Shown piece by piece: positions 17,078 to 25,725 of a DNA stretch of 64,000 nt. The stretch is taken from positions 62,001-126,000 of the forward strand of contig NZ_VOBR01000029.1 of assembly GCF_007845675.1 (NCBI RefSeq), written 5' to 3'. The DNA comes from Lentzea tibetensis (lineage in GTDB: Bacteria; Actinomycetota; Actinomycetes; Mycobacteriales; Pseudonocardiaceae). Under the pieces are notes generated by a model that had not been told where the DNA came from, searched no databases, and saw only the letters and a list, made by a program, of their open reading frames with translations. Both the position numbers and the translations under genes were made by a program. Position 1 is the first letter of the stretch. Every line of letters begins with the position of its first letter.

Positions 17078-19417
17078 TCATGTGCCGTTCGGAATCCTGG
17101 CACGTGGTTCGCGTCCGAACGGCTGCGCGGGGCGCGGCGGGGACGGCGTGGGCGGGATGGGCATCGTGACGGGGGAGTCGGGCTTCACGGTGATCGGCTC
17201 GCCGTGGTGGTGCAGCTCCAGCGCGCCGCCGGAGATGATCTCGTACGTGGCGGACGACGACGTCACCGACACGCAGAACCTGGTGTTGCGGAAGCACAGG
17301 CGGAACGTGTAGCCCCGCAGGCAGAGGGGAAGGCGGGGTGCGAACGTGAGGCCCGAGTGGTCGCGCATCCCGCCGAACCCGGCGACGATCGCCGCGCACG
17401 CGCCGGCCAGTGAGGCCATGTGCAGTCCGTTGTGGACGTTGTCGTGCAGGTCGTGCAGGTCCGTGTAGGCGGCTTCCAGCAGGTAGTCGTACGCCAGCTC
17501 GAGGTGCCCGACCTCGGCGGCGAGCACGGCCTGCGTTCCGGCGGACAGCGACGAGTCGCGCACGGTCCGCGCCTCGTAGTAGGCGAAGTTGCGTTCCTTC
17601 TGCTCGGCGGTGAAGGCGTCGCCGCGCAGCTGCATGGCCAGCACCAGGTCCGCCTGCTTCACGACCTGCTTGCGGTACAGGTCGAAGTACGGGTAGTTCA
17701 GCAGCAGCGGGTAGCAGTCCTCGGGAGTGTTCTCGAAGTCCCACTCCGCGTGCTTGGTGAAGTTCTCGGACTGCGGATGCACCTCCAGCAGCGTGTCGTA
17801 CGGGATGGTCATCTTGTCCGCCGCGGACGTCCACGCCGCGAGCTCGTCCGGGGACACGTCCAACGAGGCTGCCACCGAGGGGTGCCGGGTGCACGCGTCG
17901 ACGGCGGCGCGGAAGTTCCTTTGTGCGATCAGGTTCGTGTAGATGTTGTTGTCCACGATCGCGGAGTACTCGTCCGGGCCGGTGACGCCGTCGATGCGGA
18001 ACCCGTCGTGCCGATCGTGGTGGCCGAGCGACGTCCACAGCCGCGCGGTCTCCACCAGCAGCTCCACCGCGCACCCGCGGTCGAACGCCTCGTCCTGGGT
18101 CGCGTCGAGGTACTGCGCGGTCGCGTAGGCCACGTCGCCGGACACGTGGAACGCCGCGGTTCCGGCGGGCCAGTAGGCCGAGCACTCGGCGCCGTTGATC
18201 GAACGCCACGGGAAGGCCGCGCCGTCGAGTCCCAGCACGCGGGCGCGTTCGCGTGCTTTGTCCAAAGTGGAGTGACGCCAGCGCAGCGCGTCGCGCGCGG
18301 CCTCGGGCAGCGTGTAGGTGAGGATGGGCAGGACGAAGATCTCGGTGTCCCAGAATGCGTGTCCGTCGTAGCCGGGACCGGTCAGGCCCTTGCCGGGGAT
18401 CGCACGAGTCTCGCCGCGCGCCCCCGCCTGCAGCACGTGGAACAGCGCGAACCGGACCGCTTGCTGGAGTTCGTCGTCGCCGTCCAGCGTGATGTCCGCG
18501 ACCTCCCAGAAGTCGTCGAGGAACGCGCGCTGCTCGGCCAGCATCCCGTCCCAGCCGGTCTGCAACGCGCCGGCCAGCGCGGCCTCGACCTGGGCGCGCA
18601 GCGCGGGAGCCGACCGCTGTCCCGACCAGCCGTAGCCGAGGAACTTGGTCAGCCGCAGGCAACCGCCCGCGGGCACGTCGACGGCGGCGGTGAAGCGCGC
18701 CAGGTCGTCCTCGGCGCTGATCGCGGTGTGGACGCCGTTCTCCACGCTCAGCACGTGGTCCATCGCGGCGGCCATCCGCAGGCCGGAACGGCGCGTGCGG
18801 TGCGCGAGCACGGCGCGCTTGTCCTCGGCGTAGGTGAACTCGGAGATCAGCGGTGCGTCCAGCGCGGCGGCGACGCGGGGGTCGTTGGTGTGCCGCTCGA
18901 TCGGCTCGTTGGCCAGCAGGTCCGACTGCACCACGAGCTGCAGGTCGTCCTGCGGCTCGACCTCGTAGTGGATCGCGGCGACCGCGCGCTGCGTGAACGA
19001 CACCAGCCGCTCGCTGCGCACCGTCACGACCCGGCCGGTCGGTGACTCCCACACGGTGCGCCTGCGCAGCGTGCCGGTGCGGAAGTCCAGCGCCCGCTCG
19101 TGCTCCAGCGCCCGGCCGTACCTCATGTCCAGCGGCTCGTCCTCGACCAGCAACCGGATGATCTTGCCGTCGGTGACGTTGACGATCGTCTGACCGGCCT
19201 CCGGGTACCCGTAGCCCGCCTCGCCGTACGGCAGGTCGTGCTCCTCGTAGAAGCCGTTCAGGTACGTGCCGGGCAGGCCGCGCGGCTCGCCCTCGTCCAA
19301 CGTCCCGCGCAGGCCGATGTGGCCGTTCGACAGCGCGAACGTCGACTCGGTGCGGCGCAGCTGGTCGACGGCCAGTCCCCGCCAGCGCAGCTGCCACGGT
19401 TCGATCGCGTAGCTCAC
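17078..19417 (-). CDS. GH65 disaccharide phosphorylase (maltose/trehalose/kojibiose type)
   Basis: 779 residues from GTG 19417, which overlaps the HAD gene stop as GTGA. GH65 features: N-terminal beta-sandwich ending near residue 270, then the (alpha/alpha)6 barrel with HAFWDTEIFVLPILTYTLPE and DGVTGPDEYS, placing the catalytic acid at E483 (near E487 of Lactobacillus maltose phosphorylase). The C-terminal ~25 residues are a Pro-rich tail. It should phosphorolyse an alpha-linked glucose disaccharide to beta-glucose 1-phosphate plus glucose. The coupled beta-phosphoglucomutase upstream fits that product. The disaccharide (maltose, trehalose, kojibiose or nigerose) cannot be decided by eye. Confidence 0.93.
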   Translation of the reverse strand: MSYAIEPWQLRWRGLAVDQLRRTESTFALSNGHIGLRGTLDEGEPRGLPGTYLNGFYEEHDLPYGEAGYGYPEAGQTIVNVTDGKIIRLLVEDEPLDMRYGRALEHERALDFRTGTLRRRTVWESPTGRVVTVRSERLVSFTQRAVAAIHYEVEPQDDLQLVVQSDLLANEPIERHTNDPRVAAALDAPLISEFTYAEDKRAVLAHRTRRSGLRMAAAMDHVLSVENGVHTAISAEDDLARFTAAVDVPAGGCLRLTKFLGYGWSGQRSAPALRAQVEAALAGALQTGWDGMLAEQRAFLDDFWEVADITLDGDDELQQAVRFALFHVLQAGARGETRAIPGKGLTGPGYDGHAFWDTEIFVLPILTYTLPEAARDALRWRHSTLDKARERARVLGLDGAAFPWRSINGAECSAYWPAGTAAFHVSGDVAYATAQYLDATQDEAFDRGCAVELLVETARLWTSLGHHDRHDGFRIDGVTGPDEYSAIVDNNIYTNLIAQRNFRAAVDACTRHPSVAASLDVSPDELAAWTSAADKMTIPYDTLLEVHPQSENFTKHAEWDFENTPEDCYPLLLNYPYFDLYRKQVVKQADLVLAMQLRGDAFTAEQKERNFAYYEARTVRDSSLSAGTQAVLAAEVGHLELAYDYLLEAAYTDLHDLHDNVHNGLHMASLAGACAAIVAGFGGMRDHSGLTFAPRLPLCLRGYTFRLCFRNTRFCVSVTSSSATYEIISGGALELHHHGEPITVKPDSPVTMPIPPTPSPPRPAQPFGREPRARIPNGT

Positions 19418-20088
19418 AGCAACTCCGCCAGGTCCTTGACGACGATGTTCGCGCCCGCTTCGCTCAGCGCCTTCTCCCCGGCACCGCGGTCGACTCCGAC
19501 GACGTACCCGAAGCCGCCGGCGTGTCCCGCCTGGGCACCGGCGATGGCGTCCTCGAACACCGCCGCGTGCGCCGGTTCGACGCCCAAGGCGCGCGCTCCG
19601 GCCAAGAACGAGTCCGGTGCGGGCTTGCCGCGCAGGTTTTCTCGCGTGATCACCAGCCCGTCGATCTGCGCCTTCACGAACCGGGTCAGCCCGGCCGCCT
19701 CGAGCACGCGCGTGGCGTTCGCGGACGACGTGACGACGCCAATGGGCAGGCCCGCGGCCTCGACGGCCTCCACGTAGGCGACCGAGCCGGGGTAGGGCTG
19801 GACACCGCGTTCGCTGATGATCTGGTCGATGAGCGCGTTCTTGCGGTCGCCGACCTGCCGCACGGTGTCCTCGGCCGGCTGGAGCCCGCGCGACTCGAGA
19901 TAGGTCCGCACGCCCTCGTAGCGGGGCCGACCGTCCACGTAGCGCAGGTAGTCGTCCTCGGTGAACGGTTCGCCGAGATAGTCCTCGAACGTCTTCTTCC
20001 ACGCTTCGCGGTGCAGAACGGCCGTGCTGGTGAGCACTCCGTCCAGGTCGAACAGGACGGCACGCGTGTCGTCGGGCAGGCCGAGCAT
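19414..20088 (-). CDS. Beta-phosphoglucomutase-like HAD hydrolase
   Basis: 224 residues from ATG 20088 with GAGGAG upstream. HAD motif I is LFDLDGVLTST (nucleophile and acid/base Asp in DLDGVL), motif II VTSSANA, motif III Lys in GKPAPDSFL, motif IV FEDAIAGAQAG. The cap-domain pattern is YLRYVDGRPRYEGVRTYLESRG, as in beta-PGM. It would convert beta-glucose 1-phosphate from the coupled GH65 phosphorylase to glucose 6-phosphate. First gene of the HAD - GH65 - xylA operon. Confidence 0.93.
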   Translation of the reverse strand: MLGLPDDTRAVLFDLDGVLTSTAVLHREAWKKTFEDYLGEPFTEDDYLRYVDGRPRYEGVRTYLESRGLQPAEDTVRQVGDRKNALIDQIISERGVQPYPGSVAYVEAVEAAGLPIGVVTSSANATRVLEAAGLTRFVKAQIDGLVITRENLRGKPAPDSFLAGARALGVEPAHAAVFEDAIAGAQAGHAGGFGYVVGVDRGAGEKALSEAGANIVVKDLAELL

Positions 20089-20126
20089 CGGACTCCTCAC
20101 GTTGGCGGCTCCCACCCAGCATGCAC

Positions 20127-20157
20127 CCGCCCGGCCGGTCGTGCACCGGACGGGCGG
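20127..20157. terminator. Hairpin downstream of the GNAT gene
   Basis: Stem of CCGCCCG plus CCGGT pairing with ACCGG plus CGGGCGG around a 5-base loop (CGTGC), with one mismatch pair in the stem. It sits just after the minus-strand GNAT stop and before the HAD start, so it probably terminates the GNAT transcript. There is no T-tract, as is usual in actinomycetes. Confidence 0.6.
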
Positions 20158-20167
20158 CACACGACCG

Positions 20168-20725
20168 TCAGGCCTGCCGCCACATGGGCCACATCGGCGG
20201 CCCGTCCTCTGGCAATCGGTAGGGCTCACCCAGCACGTGGTAACCGCTTTCCAGGTAGAACTCGACGTTGGCCGGGGAGCTGGCTTCGAGGAACGCGGAG
20301 AGCCCGCGTTCGTCGAGCGTTCTGTGGTGGTGGTTCAGCATCGCTGTGCCGAGTCCCCGTCGTTGGTGGGCGGGCTCGACGGCGAGGAACGACAGGTGGT
20401 GGTGCCGGTCGTCCGCGGGGTGGTGTGCGGCGAACGTGTCGTCCATGAGCCGGAACCGGCCGGTGGACGCGTAGTCGTCCGGCAGCGGGACCGGGCCTTC
20501 GTCGGGGTGGAACCAGACAGCGGCGGCTCGGGCGTCGTCGAGCAGGTCGACGTGGCCGTGCTTGAGCGCGTGCGCGATCCACGTGGTGAAGTTCGCGCGG
20601 GTGAGCTCCGCGCGCGCGGCCGGGTCGGGGACGAGCCACCGCGACGGCGGGAGGTCGTGGAACGCGCGGGTGATCATGTCGGCGACGCGGCCGACGTCGG
20701 CCGAGGTCGCGAGGGTGATGTGCAT
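20168..20725 (-). CDS. GNAT-family N-acetyltransferase
   Basis: 185 residues from ATG 20725. The GNAT acetyl-CoA motif A is HHLSFLAVEPAHQRRGLGTAMLNHH (the Q-R-R-G-L-G-T core binds the pyrophosphate), followed by motif B AFLEASSPANVEFYLESGYHV. This layout is common in actinomycete acetyltransferases near drug-modifying types (FHDLPPSRWLVPDPAAR start). The substrate is unknown. Confidence 0.88.
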   Translation of the reverse strand: MHITLATSADVGRVADMITRAFHDLPPSRWLVPDPAARAELTRANFTTWIAHALKHGHVDLLDDARAAAVWFHPDEGPVPLPDDYASTGRFRLMDDTFAAHHPADDRHHHLSFLAVEPAHQRRGLGTAMLNHHHRTLDERGLSAFLEASSPANVEFYLESGYHVLGEPYRLPEDGPPMWPMWRQA

Positions 20726-20797
20726 GCGTTCGGCGTACACCGCAAGAGTCCAGGTGACCACGATTAACCGCGAAACCTGGCCACTGGATCGTTTCGA

Positions 20798-21493
20798 TCA
20801 GACAGCCTGCCCGACCAGTGAGCCGATGCCGTACGTCACGCCCATCGCGATCAGCCCGCCGACGACGTTGCGCAGCACCGCACGGCCTTGCGGCGCACCG
20901 CTGAGCTTCGCGCTCACCGCGCCCGTCAGCGCCAGCGTGAGCACCGCCGCGACGACCGTGATCGGCACCCGCAGCGACACCGGGGAGAACGCGATGGCCA
21001 GCAACGGGAGCAGCGCGCCGACGGTGAAGCTGATGAAGCTCGCGATGGCGGCGCCCCACGGGTTGGTGAGCTCGTCGGGGTCGATGCCGAGCTCGGCCTC
21101 GGCGTGCGCCTGGAGCGCGTCGTGCTCGGTGAGCTGGACGGCCACCTCGTGCGCGGTGTCCGGTTGGAGGCCCTTCTCCTGGTAGATCTCGGCCAGTTCC
21201 TCGAGCTCTTCCTCCGGCATTTCCTTCAGCTCGCGCTTCTCCTTGGCGAGCAGCGCCTTCTCGGCGTCGCGCTGGCTGGACACCGACACGTACTCGCCGG
21301 ACGCCATGGACATCGCGCCCGCGAAGAGGCCCGCGAGGCCCGCGACCATGATCTGCGAGAGCGCGGTCGTCGCGCCCGCGACGCCGACGACGAGGCTCGC
21401 GGTGGAGACGATGCCGTCGTTCGCGCCGAGCACTCCGGCGCGCAGCCAGTTCATCCGGTCGCCGGTGACCTCTTCGTGGGATTCGGGATGCAC
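20798..21493 (-). CDS. VIT1/CCC1-family transporter (Fe/Mn)
   Basis: 231 residues from GTG 21493. N-terminal [27 protein letters not shown] and the [22 protein letters not shown] block are the family signatures. About five membrane helices surround a cytosolic Glu-rich metal-binding helical domain ([20 protein letters not shown]). Family members move Fe2+ or Mn2+ out of the cytosol by proton antiport. It is divergent from the alcohol dehydrogenase gene with a 23-bp gap. Confidence 0.93.
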   Translation of the reverse strand: MHPESHEEVTGDRMNWLRAGVLGANDGIVSTASLVVGVAGATTALSQIMVAGLAGLFAGAMSMASGEYVSVSSQRDAEKALLAKEKRELKEMPEEELEELAEIYQEKGLQPDTAHEVAVQLTEHDALQAHAEAELGIDPDELTNPWGAAIASFISFTVGALLPLLAIAFSPVSLRVPITVVAAVLTLALTGAVSAKLSGAPQGRAVLRNVVGGLIAMGVTYGIGSLVGQAV

Positions 21494-21516
21494 CGGGTCA
21501 GCGTAGGTTCGGACGC

Positions 21517-22503
21517 ATGCTCGCGTGGCACACCGCGCCGTTGCAGGTGCGTGACGTTCCGGTCCCCTCGCCTGCTCCGGGTGAGCTGCTGGTCCGCGTG
21601 CTGGCGTCCGGTGTCTGCCGGACGGACCTGCACGTCGTCGACGGCGATCTGCCCGTGCACCGTCCACATGTGACACCGGGGCACGAGGTCGTCGGGACCG
21701 TCGAGGTGGCGGCGGGGGACTTCGCGGTGGGGGAGCGAGTCGGTATCGCGTGGCTGCGGCACACCTGCGGGACGTGCCGGTACTGCCTGCGCGGCGCGGA
21801 GAACCTGTGCCCCTCGTCGCTCTACACCGGATGGGACGCCGACGGCGGGTACGCGTCGTACGCCGTGGTGCCCGCTGACTACGCGCATCGGCTGCCTGTG
21901 GGGTACCGCGACGTCGAGCTGGCGCCGTTGTTGTGCGCGGGGATCATCGGATATCGGGCGCTGGAGCGGGCGTCGGTTCCCGCCGGCGGGCGGCTCGGGA
22001 TCTACGGGTTCGGCGGGAGCGCGCACCTGGCCGCGCAGGTCGCGATCGCTCGGGGTGCGGTCGTGCACGTCGTGACGCGGTCCGCTGAGGCGCGTTCGCT
22101 GGCGTTGTCGCTCGGTGCCGCGTCGGCCGGGTCGGCGCCGCCCGAGCCGTTGGACTCGGCGATCCTGTTCGCGCCCGTCGGACCGCTGGTGCCCGCCTGC
22201 CTGGCAGCGCTGGACCGCGGCGGGGTGCTGGCGATCGCGGGCATCCACCTCACCGACGTGCCGCCGCTGAACTACCAGGAGCACCTCTTCCAGGAACGCG
22301 AGATCCGCAGCGTCACGTCCAACACCCGCGCGGACGCCCGTGCGTTCCTCGCGTTCGCCGCCGCGCATCGGCTGCACGTGGAGGTGTCGGAGTATCCGCT
22401 GGCCGGCGCCGCTCGCGCTCTCGACGACCTGCGTGCCGGCCGGGTTCGCGGCGCGGCTGTTCTGGTCCCGAACGAGGCAGTTTCCGCAGGTCAGAGTAGT
22501 TGA
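21517..22503 (+). CDS. Zinc-dependent alcohol dehydrogenase (AdhA-like)
   Basis: 328 residues. Catalytic zinc ligands lie in [16 protein letters not shown] and PGHEVVG, and the structural zinc site is [15 protein letters not shown]. The Rossmann segment is [17 protein letters not shown]. The pattern [15 protein letters not shown] and the later [10 protein letters not shown] match the propanol-preferring AdhA group, which oxidises or reduces primary alcohols and aldehydes. Most relatives have a longer coenzyme region, so this one is slightly short. No operon partner is evident. Confidence 0.9.
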   Translation: MLAWHTAPLQVRDVPVPSPAPGELLVRVLASGVCRTDLHVVDGDLPVHRPHVTPGHEVVGTVEVAAGDFAVGERVGIAWLRHTCGTCRYCLRGAENLCPSSLYTGWDADGGYASYAVVPADYAHRLPVGYRDVELAPLLCAGIIGYRALERASVPAGGRLGIYGFGGSAHLAAQVAIARGAVVHVVTRSAEARSLALSLGAASAGSAPPEPLDSAILFAPVGPLVPACLAALDRGGVLAIAGIHLTDVPPLNYQEHLFQEREIRSVTSNTRADARAFLAFAAAHRLHVEVSEYPLAGAARALDDLRAGRVRGAAVLVPNEAVSAGQSS

Positions 22504-22536
22504 ATCGCGTTTTTGTCAGACCCCGGTGGCACCATC

Positions 22537-22552
22537 TCGAACAGATGTTCGT
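22537..22552 (+). promoter_or_regulatory. Candidate LexA (SOS) box
   Basis: TCGAACAGATGTTCGT contains CGAAC-AGAT-GTTCG, which fits the actinobacterial LexA consensus CGAACRNRYGTTYG at every position. It lies 21 bp before the start of the unknown gene at 22573, over the expected promoter, so that gene is probably induced by DNA damage. Confidence 0.7.
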
Positions 22553-22572
22553 TTCGTTCGAGGAGGCTCACG

Positions 22573-23220
22573 ATGCAGACGCGACTCGACCCCCGCCGCT
22601 GGCCAGGCCGGGTGGTCCCGGAGACGGACCGCGAGGTCGACGTGGCCGTCGAGGCCCTGTGCTCGCGCGCGAGCTGGCCGGACGCCGTGTTCTCCCGGAT
22701 CCGCGACGTGCTGGCGCCGTGGTTCGCGGCCGGGTGGTGCGTCGATGCCCTGTTGCGTGCCGTCGACACCCGCCCGGACGGCGCCAGCCAGGGCAGGCCG
22801 CGCGGCCGCGACCAGGTGGCGCACGAGTTCCTGCACGCCCGGCTCCGCGCCTGGTCCGGCGACGGGTCGGGGTTCGCGCGTCCGCCTTTACCCGGCATGA
22901 CGCTGGGGCAGTGGTGGCGCGTCAACCGGCGCAACGCGGCGCTCAACGCGCCTCGGGCTCGCACGCCGCTGGCCGAGGCGGGGGAGTCGGCCCGTGCGGC
23001 CGCCGCTTCGCAGGCCCGCGCGCACCTGCGCGACCCGGTGCAGCGCTGTCGTGAGCGCGGGCGCCGGCGGCAGGAGGTGCTGGACAGCCTGCTGGTGCCG
23101 GGGTTGCGGCCGCCCACGTTCGAGGACGCCTGGCGGTTGCTGGCCGAGTTCCCCATGCCCACTCAGCGGGTGTGCAGCCACTGCGGGCACGTGCGTCAGC
23201 CCGCCCGGCACGCGGCCTGA
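22573..23220 (+). CDS. Unknown protein, probably SOS-controlled
   Basis: 215 residues from ATG 22573 with GAGGAGG upstream. No known family is recognised. It is Arg- and Ala-rich with many Trp, and a helical segment around residues 25-75. A GMTLGQWWRVNRR block follows, and the C-terminal CSHCGHVRQPARH could be a small zinc knuckle. The basic character and SOS-type box suggest a nucleic-acid-linked role (inference). It follows the alcohol dehydrogenase by 69 bp but has its own promoter region. Confidence 0.75.
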   Translation: MQTRLDPRRWPGRVVPETDREVDVAVEALCSRASWPDAVFSRIRDVLAPWFAAGWCVDALLRAVDTRPDGASQGRPRGRDQVAHEFLHARLRAWSGDGSGFARPPLPGMTLGQWWRVNRRNAALNAPRARTPLAEAGESARAAAASQARAHLRDPVQRCRERGRRRQEVLDSLLVPGLRPPTFEDAWRLLAEFPMPTQRVCSHCGHVRQPARHAA

Positions 23221-23349
23221 CGCCTGCGCCGAGGCTTCGTCCCGGTCGGCATGCGTGATGCGGAAGCCGGGTGCGAGCTTTCGCCGGGCTGCGGGCGCGA
23301 CGATCCTCCGTGGTGCCTCCGCCGCCTTGCAGAAAGGCGACTACCGCAC

Positions 23350-23799
23350 ATGGACCCGAACGCTCCCACCACAGCTCTGACCCGCCGCTGCTTCATCGGC
23401 TGCGCCACCACGGCCGCCCTGGCCTGCGGCGCGACTGGCACCGCCCACGCCGGTTCCCGCGGTACCGCGGGTCGCGCGACGATCCCGCCTGGCACCGTGC
23501 TCGCGAAGACGGCCGACGTCCCGCTGACCGGCGGCATCGTCGTCCAGGTCGGCGACGACGTGGCCGTGGTCGCTCAGCCTGCCGAGGCGACGTTCACCGC
23601 GTTCAACGCGGTCTGCACCCACGAGGGCTGCACGGTCAACGAGATCGTCGAGAACGTGATCATCTGTCCGTGCCACGACAGCAGGTTCAGCTCCGAGGAC
23701 GGGAAGGTGGTGCAGGGGCCTGCGGAGGACCCGCTGCCCGTGATCGAAGTCGAGGTGTCCGGTGAGAACGTGGTGACGACCGGGGACGAGCCCCGCTAG
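23350..23799 (+). CDS. Exported Rieske [2Fe-2S] protein
   Basis: 149 residues from ATG 23350. The N-terminus carries a twin-arginine signal (LTRRCFIGCATTAALACG, then an AHA-type cleavage region), so it is folded before export. The Rieske ligands are C89/H91 (CTHEGC) and C106/H109 (CPCHDSRF), with C94 and C108 placed for the stabilising disulfide. The fold is a minimal Rieske domain of ~100 residues without an oxygenase or cytochrome partner nearby. Likely a periplasmic-side electron carrier; the partner is unknown. Confidence 0.92.
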   Translation: MDPNAPTTALTRRCFIGCATTAALACGATGTAHAGSRGTAGRATIPPGTVLAKTADVPLTGGIVVQVGDDVAVVAQPAEATFTAFNAVCTHEGCTVNEIVENVIICPCHDSRFSSEDGKVVQGPAEDPLPVIEVEVSGENVVTTGDEPR

Positions 23800-23842
23800 C
23801 CGGCACCGGCCGGTCGGCCAGCTCCGGATGGACCGACGAGCG

Positions 23843-24355
23843 CTACTCGGCCTGGCTGGCCGAGCTCTGAGTGTCGGCGCTGGTGAGCCGGAGCACGTAG
23901 CTGATGGCGGGTTCACCGGAGAGCACGGCCGAGCCGGTCGGGACGAACCCGGCGCGGGACAGGACGGTGCGCGAGGCGGTGTTCACGACGGCGGCGGACG
24001 CGCGCAGGGAGGTCAGGCCGTACTCCGTGCGCGCCAGGTCGCACACCGCCCGCACGGACGCGGTGGCCAGGCCCTTGCCCGCCGCCTTCAGCGCGATCCG
24101 GAAGCCGAGCTCGGCGGTGCCGCCGGCCACGTCGACGAGGTTCACCCGGCCCAGCACCGAGCCGTCGGCGTCGAGCACCAGGTGGAAGTGGCACAGGCCG
24201 GTGGCCTGCTCGGCGAGCAGGGAGCGGTGCCGGGCGTCGAAGTCGGTGAAGTACGCGTCGCCGCGGTCGGGGACCCAGGCCGCGAAGTACGCGCGGTTCT
24301 CCTGTTCGAACGCCAGCAGCGCGGGGCCGTGGTCAGGACGGAGCCGTTCGATCAC
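23843..24355 (-). CDS. GNAT acetyltransferase (RimJ/RimL-like)
   Basis: 170 residues from GTG 24355, coupled to the upstream gene by a 4-bp overlap and preceded by GAGGAGG. It has the RimJ-like pattern: RLRPDHGPALLAFEQENRAYF, VLGRVNLVDVAGGTAELGFRI, AAGKGLATASVRAVCDLA (acetyl-CoA site) and NTASRTVLSRAGFVPTG. RimJ-type enzymes acetylate protein N-termini or small amines. The acceptor is unknown. Confidence 0.88.
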   Translation of the reverse strand: MIERLRPDHGPALLAFEQENRAYFAAWVPDRGDAYFTDFDARHRSLLAEQATGLCHFHLVLDADGSVLGRVNLVDVAGGTAELGFRIALKAAGKGLATASVRAVCDLARTEYGLTSLRASAAVVNTASRTVLSRAGFVPTGSAVLSGEPAISYVLRLTSADTQSSASQAE

Positions 24356-24711
24356 GCGACCTCCTCGCGGTGGCTGACCAGGTGGTCGAGCAGGGCGTCG
24401 CGGTCGGGGTGTGCGCCAGCCTCGACGAAGGCGATCGTCTCGGGCACCCCGACCGGGCAGAGGGCGGCGGCGTCGATGCCGACGAGCGTGTCGCCGTTGG
24501 CGCACTGGGCTTCCCGCAGCAGCCAGACGTCGTCGGCCTGGCCGTACCTCGACGGCAGCTCGGTGGCCTCGACGATGCTCTCGCCGACGCTCCACTGCGC
24601 CGCCCGGTGGGCGAGCACCTCCTGCCGACCGTCCGCGCCGACGACCTCGTCGCAGGCGACCTCGGTCCAGCGGCTCGGGTCGGCACGCCACCCGTCGAGA
24701 TCAACTGGCAC
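24352..24711 (-). CDS. Unknown small protein
   Basis: 119 residues from GTG 24711; the open frame extends to 24756, but domain-like sequence starts at VPVDLDGWRADPSRW. It is acidic with several Trp and three Cys, and I recognise no motif. Its stop overlaps the start of the RimJ-like acetyltransferase, so the two are translationally coupled and it could be the acetylation target or a partner (inference). Confidence 0.6.
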   Translation of the reverse strand: MPVDLDGWRADPSRWTEVACDEVVGADGRQEVLAHRAAQWSVGESIVEATELPSRYGQADDVWLLREAQCANGDTLVGIDAAALCPVGVPETIAFVEAGAHPDRDALLDHLVSHREEVA

Positions 24712-24835
24712 GGCGTGACAGTAGCGGGGTGCGACACGCCGCGTGACCAGGACCACGGCAATCGGCCCGCTGAATCGTGTTCATCGGCTCCGGATGCGGG
24801 GAACACCGGTCGGGTCATCTACGGAAAGGGTCGAC

Positions 24836-25126
24836 ATGCTGGAAGTGACCCCAGTGGCCGCAGAGGTCATCAAGGAGCTCGTGACCGATTCCCCCGCAGC
24901 CGGTGACCACGGCCTGCGGTTCAGCCTGCAGGGGGACGAGGACAGCCAGACCTCGCTCGAGCTGTCGGTCAGCGAACCGACGCCGGGTGACGAGGTGATC
25001 GCCTCGGAGTCCGGTGCGCGGGTGATCATGGAGCCCGCCGCGGCGCGGTTCCTCGACGACAAGGTGCTGGACGTCCAGGAGGACGCGAACGGCCAGCCCG
25101 CTTTCGCCATCGCCCGGCAGGGCTGA
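24836..25126 (+). CDS. HesB/IscA-like fold protein lacking cysteines
   Basis: 96 residues from ATG 24836 with GGAAAGGG five bases upstream. The pattern MLEVTPVAAEVIKELV...GLRFSLQ...VIMEPAAARFLDDKVLDVQED matches the A-type Fe-S carrier fold (HesB/IscA). However, all three Cys that bind the cluster in that family are absent; the protein has no Cys at all. It therefore cannot carry an Fe-S cluster in the usual way. Cys-free homologues are common in actinobacteria and of unknown role. A strong hairpin follows. Confidence 0.85.
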   Translation: MLEVTPVAAEVIKELVTDSPAAGDHGLRFSLQGDEDSQTSLELSVSEPTPGDEVIASESGARVIMEPAAARFLDDKVLDVQEDANGQPAFAIARQG

Positions 25127-25131
25127 TCACG

Positions 25132-25168
25132 GGGCTCGCCGAGGTGATGCGATCCCTCGGCGAGTCCC
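25132..25168. terminator. Hairpin terminator after HesB-like gene
   Basis: GGGCTCGCCGAGG pairs with CCTCGGCGAGTCCC across a 10-base loop, giving a 13-bp stem with one bulged T. It lies six bases after the stop and separates this gene from the macro-domain gene. This argues against starts near 25144 for the latter. Confidence 0.7.
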
Positions 25169-25224
25169 GCGCTACGCGGACGGTGAACACGCCGGAAACC
25201 CGGCCACCGCACTGGCACCATGCG

Positions 25225-25725
25225 GTGGTGGCCGAGATCCAGGTCGTGCGCGGGGACATCACCGACGAGCAGGTCGACGCCGTCGTGACGGCGGCGAACG
25301 AGTCGCTGCTCGGTGGGGGCGGTGTCGACGGCGCGATCCACCGCGCGGCCGGACCGGAGCTCGCGAAGGCCGGTGCCGCGCAGGCCCCGTGCCCGCCCGG
25401 TGACGCCGTGGCGACGCCGAGCTTCGGGCTCGGACCGCGCATCCGGCACGTCATCCACACCGTCGGACCGGTGTGGGAGGGCGGCGGCCACGGCGAGGCC
25501 GACGTGCTCGCCAGGTGCTACCGCCGCAGCCTCGAAGTGGCCGACGACCTGCGCGCCGGGAGCATCGCGTTCCCGGCCATCGCGACCGGCATCTACGGCT
25601 TCCCTTCGGACGAAGCCGCCCGGATCGCGATGAGCACGATCCGGGCGGCGCACACGCAAGTACAACTCGTCCGCCTCGTCGCCTTCGACGAAGAGACCTA
25701 CCGGCACCTCAAAGCTCAGGAGTGA
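25225..25725 (+). CDS. Macro-domain protein (O-acetyl-ADP-ribose deacetylase-like)
   Basis: 166 residues from GTG 25225 (GTG 25228 equally possible). Macro-domain hallmarks: VVRGDITDEQVDAVVTAANESLLGGGGVDGAIHRAAG (ADP-ribose loop, here with an Asp-Gly-Ala-Ile-His core) and FPAIATGIYGFPSDEAARIA (second phosphate loop). These are the features of the MacroD/YmdB class, which hydrolyse O-acetyl-ADP-ribose or remove mono-ADP-ribose from Asp/Glu. No sirtuin or ADP-ribosyltransferase is adjacent. It overlaps the convergent AKR gene by 10 bp. Confidence 0.9.
   Translation: MVAEIQVVRGDITDEQVDAVVTAANESLLGGGGVDGAIHRAAGPELAKAGAAQAPCPPGDAVATPSFGLGPRIRHVIHTVGPVWEGGGHGEADVLARCYRRSLEVADDLRAGSIAFPAIATGIYGFPSDEAARIAMSTIRAAHTQVQLVRLVAFDEETYRHLKAQE

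Noticed and set aside
17046-19397. Long alternative frame within the GH65 gene
   Set aside because: Arg/Ala/Gly-rich shadow of the GH65 coding frame with no domain.
25144-25224. N-terminal extension of the macro-domain protein
   Set aside because: It overlaps the terminator hairpin of the preceding gene; the domain starts just after 25225.
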